From Pigoraptor vietnamica (Eukaryota; Opisthokonta; Filasterea), in NCBI GenBank assembly GCA_943704525.1, contig CALSCQ010001462.1, positions 1-27,625 of the forward strand: a DNA stretch of 27,625 nt, in the 5' to 3' direction. Position 1 is the first letter of the stretch. Each line of letters opens with the position of its first letter. Under the pieces are notes generated by a model that did no database searches, was not told the DNA's origin, and saw nothing but the letters and a program-made list of their open reading frames with translations. Both the position numbers and the translations under genes were made by a program. This document shows positions 20,338-27,625 of the stretch, one piece after another.

Positions 20338-20570
20338 GAAGCCGATTACCAGCGCGCCTGTTACTCTCTCGGGCTGGTTGTGGCGCCTGTTACGAATGGT
20401 TTTGTGTCTTTTTCTGTGTACGGGGCGGCGTTTGCGCGTGGCGGCAGCGTGTATTAGCGTCCTGCGAACCGAGTGGTTTGCATGTGTGTTCGTGTTTTGC
20501 TTCTAATTGGTTGGCGCTTTGTGATTGCGTTCGTCGTCTATTCCCCATTGTATGGGGTGGGCGCGAGCCG
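20338..20570. other. DNAJC3 3' flank
   Basis: No gene and no clear AATAAA. T/G-rich 3' UTR-like sequence after the stop. Confidence 0.4.
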
Positions 20571-20834
20571 CTCACGTGCGAGCAGTGCGGACGCCGAGTG
20601 TGCCGCGTGTGTATGCTCAGGGGCGTGCTATTTGATTACAAATGGGCAAGGTGTATGAGTCATTGCTCACGTGCGAGCAGTGCGGACGCCGAGTGTGCCG
20701 CGTGTGTATGCTCAGGGGCGTGCTATTTGATTACAAGTGGGCAAGGTGTATGAGTCATTGCTCACGTGCGAGCAGTGCGTACGTCGAGTGCTATGTGGGC
20801 AGGTGTATGTTGGTGTATGTATTATGAGTCATTG
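20571..20834. repeat. 95-bp tandem repeat, two full units and one partial
   Basis: Units start at 20571, 20666 and 20761 with CTCACGTGCGAGCAGTGCG and end ATGAGTCATTG. Units 1 and 2 differ by about one base; unit 3 has an internal deletion. Conceptual translation gives a Cys-rich CEQCGRRVCRVC string, but 95 is not a multiple of 3, so the frame changes from unit to unit; non-coding. Confidence 0.9.
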
Positions 20835-21349
20835 CGCGAGAACCAATATTGTGCCGCTAGGCTTAAGGTTGCGCGTGTTCGCAGCCGTAAACATTGACGT
20901 AGCAGAGAGGAGTTTTCCGAAAGGGCAAGTTGCATGCAGACCCCGGACACACCGTCTTATTGTTTCTTTCACCGTGTTGTCGCACACGCGATGATGTAAG
21001 GCACGTCAGCAGTTTGTTTGAGGACAATTCATTCCCAACCGGCACGACTGAAGAACAGTCGATGACGGAGCGTTACTTTCCCATTCCTTGACGTTAACAG
21101 CACACGGGAAGAAATTTTTCACGAGGAACCCGCTGTTGTCTATTGCTAATGTATAGCAAATGTGGGTCATGTGGGCTCATCCTCCTTCATCCCCGTTACT
21201 CTCTATGTCAGCCATTTAGCCATTCAGAGCGAGAAGCTTCCACCAACCCCCTTGCTTTGCCCCGTTTGCTCCAAGCCGTCGGGGGAAGCGTGGTAACTTT
21301 CCTTTGGTGGTTTGTCGGTGATTGTTAAGAATCTTGTTTTGTTTTTTTT

Positions 21350-21395
<46 letters not shown>

Positions 21396-21421
21396 CTGTG
21401 TGTGTACGTGGATCGGACGCG
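20835..21421. other. Intergenic stretch with (GT)n at 21352-21390
   Basis: No supported gene. T-rich stretch with G-T repeats just before the decayed kinase gene; nothing else recognised. Confidence 0.5.
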
Positions 21422-23310
21422 ATGGGGCGCGGAGGGCACTCGGATCCCCACGGACACTCCAGAGGGACGGGCTACAGAGGGAGGGGCCGTGGGCGAGGCA
21501 GGGGGGGACGAACGCTCCATATGCCCTATTGGCTTGGGTACGATCGCTCTGAGAGCGTCCACTCAGATACTGACGAGAACGAGCTAATCGAGATTCCGTT
21601 CCCTTCCCTCGTGTTTCGGACGGATCGCGCGCAAGAAGAACCCGTTGGCCAAGACAACAACAACGCGTCGCTCCCGAGTACAGAGACGCCGTCTTGACCA
21701 CGGTCACTGGCCTCGCAATACTCTCACGAGAGCTGTCGCTCGTGGAGGAGCGCACCGCGGCACGTTTGCGAGTGTGTGGAAGGGCCAATGGGGCCCGCTT
21801 TCCGTCGCAATCAAGAAATATGTCGCCGACGACAGCGCGGTGTCTCTCGGCGCGAAGAAGGTGTTCCATCGCGAGCTGATCCGGTCGTGATGCGTCGGCA
21901 CATACGCGTCGTTGGCCTCATGGACGTGTGCGACGAGCCCGGCCAACACTTGCTGGTGACGGAGCTCTTGACAGGCACGCTATACAGCCTTCTCCACGCT
22001 TCAGAGAAGTCGCTCGAGTGGCGTGTGCGGTGGCGACTTGCGCAAGTGACCGAAGGGATGGCGTATCTCCACCAGCTCGTGACGATCCGCCCGTCCGTCC
22101 ACCGAAATCTCACGAGTGAGAATGTCCTTCTCGACGACGATCTCGCGGCTTTGGTATGTCGACCGTTCCCGACGACACGGCACCGGCGGAGCATCACCAC
22201 GAGCTGCTGTGGAGGCCCCAGTGGCTCGCGCCGGAGTTCCTGAGGGACTTGCGCACCCGTGCACACGTGGGCACGGAGAAGAGCGACGTCTACTCGTACG
22301 GCGTGATTCTGTTAGTACGAAATCGCGACGAGGTGGGACTTCAGGACGACGACGTCCGTTCGAGGATACTGGAAGACCGGGTGCGTCCTCGCCTTGAGGA
22401 CTCTGCGGCGGTCCCTTTCGACTTTCGGACGGCCATGGATTATTGCTTGGCGTTCGTGCCGGACGTGCGCCCCACGTTTGATGTGCTTCTGGCCACCGTC
22501 AGTTTTGCCGCACGCCGGTCGGAGGTCGAGCCCTTAATGCTGACGACAGGGCCAGACGAACCGGCCATCGAGCACACTGTGGCGTGGGACGGCGCGATCG
22601 CCCCGATATTGTCGACGATGCGCAGGCACTGGGGGAACGCGACGGTCCAGGCGCAAGGGTGCCGTTTGCTCGCGATTTTGGCGGCGAGCGACAAGAAACG
22701 TGAGGAAGCCGTGGCGGAGGGCGCTATCCTGACGGTGTTGGTGGCGATGCGCTCGCACACGGGCGACGCAAAAGTGCAGGCGGTTGGGTGCGTGGCTCTG
22801 AGAATTCTCGGCGAAAGCGCAGAGAACAGGAGGGCGATCGTGGAGGAGGGCGGTGTCGCGGAGATTCTAGCAGGGATGCGCAAGCACGGCGGGCACGTGG
22901 ATGTGCAGGTGGAAGGGTGCCGGGTGCTGCGGACGCTCAACTTGGACGGAGAGAGCCGCGCTGCGATCGCGGAAGAGGGCGGAATCGTAACAATATTGGC
23001 GGCGATGCGCGTGCACTTCGGGCACGCAGCTGTGTGGGAGAGTGCGCGCGGGGCCCTGGCCACCTTTGCCGATCAGGAAGGGACCGGAGCCGCGATGGAC
23101 GGCCGGGCCTGGGCGATAATGGCTACGATGCGCGCACATGCCCACGACGTTGCCGTGCAAGCGCACGCGACGCTGTTCAAGTTTGGCTTTGGCGCGGAGA
23201 AAGAAACGGCGATCGCAGGGGACGGCGTCGTCTCGGCAGTTTCGGGTGCGATGCGCGGGCGTGGACTGCGAGACGGCGGCCTGCAGCTTCAATGGTGCGG
23301 TGTGCTGTAG
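21422..23310 (+). pseudogene. Decayed tyrosine-kinase-like / armadillo-repeat gene
   Basis: An open start MGRGGHSDPHG with an RG-rich stretch is followed by kinase pieces in changing frames: LAILSRELSLVEER (near 21710), GTFASVWKGQWGP...VAIKKY (G-loop and beta-3 Lys, 21760-21880), VVGLMDVCDEPGQHLLVTE...HRNLTSENVLL (21900-22150), then APEFLRD...TEKSDVYSYGVIL...RPTFDVLL (22220-22490). The last frame continues open into about five armadillo-like repeats (22580-23270: AILTVLVAMRSHTGDAKVQA, VAEILAGMRKHGGHVDVQ) and a stop at 23310. The frame changes about four times with no room for introns of the local kind. The catalytic loop reads HRN instead of HRD, so the ancestor may already have been a pseudokinase. 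TKL-ARM fusions are known in protists. Sequencing error is the other explanation. Confidence 0.7.
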
Positions 23311-23707
23311 GTCTCGGCGCAAAGGGAGCAAGCTGTCGGTCGCAGTTTGGCGCGGGGGACGGCATCATGTGGGGCCGAAATCGGGGTATGGAAGTCAGTA
23401 GGCATCCCGAACGACGTGAGTCCATAGCGACTACTCAGTGGCGCTCGTCTGCGGCTGTCGACGCCACCGGTGATGACTGTGCGGCCGTCGATGCGCGCGC
23501 GTGCTACAGGTCTGCGTGCGTGCCGGTGTTGGCTCAAATGAAAGCCGTGCGTCTGCGCTCACACCTACACCCCGGATGGACTAACAAACATTCGGTGCCC
23601 TTCAAAATTTCAGTTGCCCGCGTGCCGTGACTAATCGCGTTTTTTTCTCTTCTTTTTATTGGCAACTTGCTCCTCACACACGCACCACTCTCGGGAGTAT
23701 TGCCGCC

Positions 23708-24940
23708 ATGGGTCGTGAGGGCGCGCGCGTCCGTCCGTTCATCGCTGTGCTCGTGGCCGTCGTGGCGCTTTCCGCAAGCACCGCAGAGGGCATCGCGGGC
23801 GACAAATGGACCCTCCCCATGTGCTCAAACGTGCCGTACAACGTGCCGTCCGATGTGAGGTGGAATTTGGCGATCGTCAACGTCTATAGGCCAGACGTGT
23901 ACTATATCACGGTCACCGACGGCCTCGTCTGCGCTCCCGGTCAGGCGCCCGTCGTCGCGGGTTTTCTGTATGTGTCGAGTGCCAGCGCTCCGCTCGACCG
24001 CGTCGATTCCAAGTTTGAGATTTACGGGGGCAAGGCGTACTATGTCTCGCCGTCCGGCAGGTGCATCATCACCCGCCCGGTCGTCGGCAGCACGAACAGC
24101 ATGATGACGATAATGATCGGCAGCAAATCGAGTTACAATTGGGTCGATACGGTATCAACGCGATGGACGTACGAGAAGTCGTGCACCGAGTGGCGTTTGC
24201 CTGACGGGGTCGGCCCGCCGGGCGCTTGCGTGTTCTCGGTGGGAGCGGGCGACTGTAGAATAGCGCGGCCGGCAGAGTGTTACGTCGCAGGTGCCAGTGT
24301 GCCCGTCAACGACAGCTACTGCGATCCCGACGCGCGGCCGGCGTCTGTTGCGCCGCCGGCGCCGACAGTGCTGTGCTCGAATTGCACCGAGTGGCGTTTG
24401 GATCCCTGGGGTCCATGTGAGCTCTCGGAGCAGGGCACTTGCAACATGACGAGGCAAGTACGGTGCTACGGACGCGGTGTCGATGCGCCCATCGCCGACA
24501 GCTACTGCGACCCTGAATTGCGGCCGGCGTCGGTGTCGCAGGGGTGCGAGGCGTGCTGGCGCATGACGCCGCCGAGTGCGTGCGAAATAACGGGGCCGAA
24601 CAGCTGCGCGACTACGCAATTGGCCGGGTGCTATTTCGAGGGTCATCTTGGGCCCGAGTGGCTCTGCGACCCCGCCCTGCGACCGGCGGACGTGATCCAG
24701 GCGTGCGCATGCAACGATGCACCGGCGGTGCGTGCAACCATGGATGAGCCGGGTGGGACGCCGCACAGTGGCGGCGGAGTACTGACAGTGACGACGCTGG
24801 GCGCGGTATTGGGCGCCACTGTTGGGTTCTGCGCGGTCGTCGTGGTGGGCGCGGTTATATTGCGGCGGAGGGGGACGGCGGCGTCGGCGGACGCGGTCAC
24901 GTGCGGCGAAGAGGGGGAGCCGACTGACTCGGCACTATGA
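23708..24940 (+). CDS. Type I membrane protein with TSP1-like repeats, copy 1
   Basis: ATG at 23708 in a perfect context (GCCGCCATGG), 410 aa, no intron; an in-frame ATG at 23627 would spoil the signal peptide. Signal peptide ~1-27 (FIAVLVAVVALSASTAEG). Residues ~30-160 form an unknown ectodomain (WTLPMCSNVP; VTDGLVC; GFLYVSSASAPLDRVDSKF). Then three Cys-rich modules resembling thrombospondin type 1 repeats: CTEWRLPDG...DSYCDPDARPAS, CTEWRLDPWGPCELSEQ...DSYCDPELRPAS, CWRMTPPSACEI...WLCDPALRPAD. One helix follows (VTTLGAVLGATVGFCAVVVVGAVI), then an RRR stop-transfer and a short acidic tail (GEEGEPTDSAL). Predicted cell-surface adhesion or recognition protein; ligand unknown. TSP1 assignment rests on WxxWGPC and the cysteine spacing. 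Confidence 0.82.
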   Translation: MGREGARVRPFIAVLVAVVALSASTAEGIAGDKWTLPMCSNVPYNVPSDVRWNLAIVNVYRPDVYYITVTDGLVCAPGQAPVVAGFLYVSSASAPLDRVDSKFEIYGGKAYYVSPSGRCIITRPVVGSTNSMMTIMIGSKSSYNWVDTVSTRWTYEKSCTEWRLPDGVGPPGACVFSVGAGDCRIARPAECYVAGASVPVNDSYCDPDARPASVAPPAPTVLCSNCTEWRLDPWGPCELSEQGTCNMTRQVRCYGRGVDAPIADSYCDPELRPASVSQGCEACWRMTPPSACEITGPNSCATTQLAGCYFEGHLGPEWLCDPALRPADVIQACACNDAPAVRATMDEPGGTPHSGGGVLTVTTLGAVLGATVGFCAVVVVGAVILRRRGTAASADAVTCGEEGEPTDSAL

Positions 24941-25056
24941 TGCGGACCTCACTGCGTTGTCCGCAGTGTGCGCCGTGGAATACAACCGCCGGTTCTCGTC
25001 CTCGCTTTTTCTCTCGGTTCATTCTGTGACTGTGTGCGGGATCGCCTCTCGGCTTC

Positions 25057-25358
25057 GGACCGGAGCCCTCGTGGGCGGCCGGGCTGGGTGTTATTAGCTA
25101 CGATGCGCGCACGTGCCCTTGACGCTGCTATGCACGCGCACGCGACGCTGTTCAAGCTTGGCGCTAGTGCCGGAGCTCGAGCTCGATCACACGGGACGGT
25201 GGCGCGGGCTCGCCGGGTAGTTTCCGGTGCGATGCGCGGTGCGTCAGTGCACGACATAGTGGCTTGCAGCTTCGTGCTGTGAACGTCGGCGCAAAGAGAA
25301 CAAGTTGGCGGCCGCACGGCGGGGACAACCGGTGTGCAGAAGGGTATGGAAGTCGGCC
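25057..25358 (+). pseudogene. Remnant of the armadillo gene 3' end, first
   Basis: Homologous to 23081-23396: GGACCGGAGCC start, CTACGATGCGCGCAC, GCGCACGCGACGCTGTTCAAG, the stop-codon region and the following ...GCGCAAAGAGAACAAG / GGGTATGGAAGTC. Only the last ~65 codons and the 3' flank are present, so it cannot make an armadillo protein. Confidence 0.75.
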
Positions 25359-25854
25359 AGGTATCAATTACCTCTCGTGGTCAGAGACCCATGAGTCTAT
25401 CGGAGCGACTACTGACGCTTACACCCCGTCTGCGGGCTGTTGAGGCTGTTTGGCGCGGGTGACGATTGTTTGCGCGGCCATCGTTGTGTTGTGCGTGCTA
25501 CATGTTTGCGTGCGCGTGAATGAAGACTGGCAAGGCCCAAGTCGCCGAAGATTGGCGCCGGAGCTGAGTAGGCACTGAGGTTGGCGCAGCGGCCATGCAC
25601 TTGCGGCCGCAGTTTGAGGCGCACGTCGGCCATATTCAACGGCCGGCAAAGCCCCCCGAGTTCAAGCCACTTCGCCTTACGTGTTAATGTCCGTCACCTT
25701 TAGCCGAGTTTCATTTCATTCATTCGTCCAGACATATCACGACTACACCCCGGATGGACAGGCCCGTGTCACAAACATCCCGCGTGTATTTTTCTCTTCT
25801 TTTCCTTTGTCATCATGCTCCCACACACGCACCACTCTCGGGTGTATTGCCGCC
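25359..25854 (+). other. Intergenic / 5' flank of TSP1-like copy 2
   Basis: Related to 23397-23707 but about 170 bp longer. Shared pieces are CTACACCCCGGATGGAC, CACACGCACCACTCTCGGG and GTATTGCCGCCATGGGT, so the immediate upstream region was duplicated with the gene. An in-frame ATG at 25681 exists, but the Kozak start at 25855 gives the signal peptide. Confidence 0.6.
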
Positions 25855-27087
25855 ATGGGTCTCGTGGGCGCGCGCGTCCGTTCGTTCGTCGTTGTGCTCG
25901 CGGCGGTGACCTCGCTCTCAGCAGGTGTGGAGGGCATCGCGGGCGGCAAGTGGACCCTCCCCATGTGCTCAAACGTGCCGAAGAACGTGCCGTCCGACGT
26001 CACGTGGAATACGGCGAACATCGAAGTCTATAAGCCGGACGTGCACTACGTCACGGTCACCGACGGCCTCGTCTGCGCGTCAGGGCAAACGCCCGTCATC
26101 GCGGGTTTTCTGTATGTGTCGAGTGCCAGCGCTCCGCTCGACCGCGTCGATTCCAAGTTTGTGATTTACGGGGGCAAGGCGTACTATGTCTCGCCGTCCG
26201 GCAGGTGCATCATCAGTCCCCCGGTCGTCGGCAGCACGAACAGCATGATGACGATAATGATCGGCAGCAAATCGAGTTACAATTGGGTCGATACGGTAGC
26301 AACGCGATGGGCGTACGAGAAGTCGTGCACCGAGTGGCGTTTGCCTGACGGGGCCGGCCCGCCGGGTGCTTGCGTGTTCTCGGTGGGAGCCGGCGACTGT
26401 AGAATTGCGCGGCCGGCAGCGTGCTATGACGCAGGTGCCAATGTGCCCGTCAACGACAGCTACTGCGATCCCGACGCGCGGCCGGCGTCTGTTGCGCCGC
26501 CTATGCCGCCAGTGTGCTCGAATTGCACCGAGTGGCGTTTGGATCCCTGGGGTCCATGCGAGCTCTCGGAGCAGGGCACCTGCACAAGGACGAGTCAGCG
26601 AGGCGCGCAGTGCTACGGACGGGGAGTCGATGCGCCCATCGCCGACAGCTACTGCGATCCCAACGCGCGACCGGCGTCGGTGTCGCAGGCGTGCGAGGCG
26701 TGCTGGCGCATGACGCCGCCGAGTGCGTGCGAAATAACGGGGCCGAGCAGCTGCGCGACTACGCAATTGGCGGTGTGCTATTTCGTGGGTCATCTTGGGC
26801 CCGAGTGGCTCTGCGACCCCGCCCTGCGACCGGCGGACGTGATCCAGGCGTGCGCATGCAACGATGCACCGGCGGTGCGTGCAACCATGGATGAGCCGGG
26901 TGGGACGCCGCACAGTGGCGGCGGAGTACTGACAGTGACGACGCTGGGCGCGGTATTGGGCGCCACTGTTGGGTTCTGCGCGGTCGTCGTGGTGGGCGCG
27001 GTTATATTGCGGCGGAGGGGGACGGCGGCGTCGGCGGACGCGGTCACGTGCGGCGAAGAGGGGGAGCCGGCTGACTCGGCACTATGA
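25855..27087 (+). CDS. Type I membrane protein with TSP1-like repeats, copy 2
   Basis: Exactly 410 aa, offset 2147 bp from copy 1 at both start and stop. Signal peptide VVLAAVTSLSAGVEG, the same unknown ectodomain, three TSP1-like modules, one helix and the acidic tail. Differences cluster in the N-terminal ectodomain (for example SNVPKNVPSDVTWNTANIEVYKPD against SNVPYNVPSDVRWNLAIVNVYRPD) and in module 2, where a 2-codon gain (TRTSQRGAQC) is balanced by loss of 2 codons in the linker before it (MPPVCSNC). From the third module to the stop the DNA is almost identical to copy 1. Secreted through the ER and held in the plasma membrane by one helix, by inference. Confidence 0.82.
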   Translation: MGLVGARVRSFVVVLAAVTSLSAGVEGIAGGKWTLPMCSNVPKNVPSDVTWNTANIEVYKPDVHYVTVTDGLVCASGQTPVIAGFLYVSSASAPLDRVDSKFVIYGGKAYYVSPSGRCIISPPVVGSTNSMMTIMIGSKSSYNWVDTVATRWAYEKSCTEWRLPDGAGPPGACVFSVGAGDCRIARPAACYDAGANVPVNDSYCDPDARPASVAPPMPPVCSNCTEWRLDPWGPCELSEQGTCTRTSQRGAQCYGRGVDAPIADSYCDPNARPASVSQACEACWRMTPPSACEITGPSSCATTQLAVCYFVGHLGPEWLCDPALRPADVIQACACNDAPAVRATMDEPGGTPHSGGGVLTVTTLGAVLGATVGFCAVVVVGAVILRRRGTAASADAVTCGEEGEPADSAL

Positions 27088-27203
27088 TACGGACCTCACT
27101 GCGTTGTCCGCAGTGTGCGCCGTGGAATACAACCGCCGGTTCTCGTCCTCGCTTTTTCTCTCGGTTCATTCTGTGACTGTGTGCGGGATCGCCTCTCGGC
27201 TTC

Positions 27204-27496
27204 GGACCGGAGCCCTCGTGAGCGGCCGGGCTGGGTGTTATTAGCTACGATGCGCGCACGTGCCCTTGACGCTGCTATGCACGCGCACGCGACGCTGTTC
27301 AAGCTCGGCGCTAGTGCGGGAGCTCGATCGCACGGGACGGCGGCGCGGGCTCGCCGGGTAGTTTCCGGTGCGATGCGCGGTGCGTCAGTGTACGACATAG
27401 TGGCTTGCAGCTTCGTGCTGTGAACGTCGGCGCAAAGAGAACAAGTTGGCGGCCGCACGGCGGGGACAACCGGTGTGCAGAAGGGTATGGAAGTCG
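27204..27496 (+). pseudogene. Remnant of the armadillo gene 3' end, second
   Basis: Copy of the first remnant, 2147 bp further, 6 bp shorter at a GAGCTC repeat. The window ends inside the continuation of the same unit, so another block may follow. Confidence 0.72.
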
Positions 27497-27625
27497 GCCA
27501 GGTATCAATTACCTCTCGTGGTCAGAGGCCCATGAGTCTATCGGAGCGACTACTGACGCTTACACCCCGTCTGCGGGCTGTTGAGGCTGTTTAGCGCGGG
27601 TGACGATTGTTTGCGCGGCCATCGG

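Larger units (their letters stand above)
24941..27625. repeat. Tandem block of about 2147 bp (TSP1-like gene plus armadillo tail)
   Basis: 24941-25484 matches 27088-27625 almost base for base. Together with the CDS offset of 2147 bp this shows a head-to-tail duplication. The decayed kinase/armadillo gene at 21422-23310 supplies the full-length source of the tail. Confidence 0.85.

Noticed and set aside
20478-20753. CEQCGRRVCRVC zinc-finger-like string
   Set aside because: It lies in a 95-bp repeat that changes frame every unit; no conserved protein across units.

Overview
The window looks like nuclear DNA of a GC-rich, intron-rich unicellular eukaryote. The signs are spliced genes with GT/GC...AG introns of roughly 90-350 nt, an ER-type DNAJC3/P58IPK gene, a SMIM14-like membrane protein gene, genes with mitochondrial-type presequences, and very many (GT)n/(CA)n tracts. 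I see no rRNA, tRNA, CRISPR array, bacterial operon or recognisable transposon. I cannot place the lineage from the sequence alone; a free-living protist is the best guess.

Layout. 4-103 is a pure (GT)50 tract. 366-1781 (+) encodes an F-box protein with 18 leucine-rich repeats of about 20 residues. 2087-4255 (-) is a six-exon zinc-less alcohol dehydrogenase/quinone oxidoreductase with a probable mitochondrial presequence and one GC-AG intron. Head to head with it is a three-exon SMIM14 homologue (4959-5650, +). From 6184 to 16000 (-) lies a tandem array of four 2-oxoglutarate/Fe(II) oxygenase genes. Copies 1-3 share promoter and 3' flank; copy 4 is divergent, has a different first exon and shares a divergent promoter region with the next gene. 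16465-20337 (+) is a 14-exon DNAJC3/P58IPK gene (signal peptide, TPRs, J domain with HPD). 20571-20834 holds a 95-bp tandem repeat. 21422-23310 (+) is a decayed kinase-armadillo gene whose reading frame changes several times. 23708-27087 (+) holds two tandem, equally long (410 aa) genes for type I membrane proteins with thrombospondin-type-1-like repeats. Each is followed by a piece of the armadillo gene's 3' end, so the duplicated block carried both.

Main points. (i) The oxygenase array is a mosaic: the last 270 bp of copies 1 and 2 differ by one base while other parts differ clearly, and different segments pair the copies differently, as gene conversion would do. (ii) Spliced N-termini can be reconstructed: copies 1, 3 and 4 begin with Arg-rich, acid-free presequences suggesting mitochondria. 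In copy 2 the ancestral ATG is ACG and a 5-nt deletion shifts the frame, so it probably makes a protein without that presequence. (iii) The octamer TCACGTGA occurs four times, each time upstream of a gene, and in copies 1 and 2 it is paired with the palindrome GTAACAcTGTTAC. (iv) Many introns are TG-rich on the sense strand. All exon boundaries are read by eye from frame, splice dinucleotides and family knowledge; no alignment or search was run.
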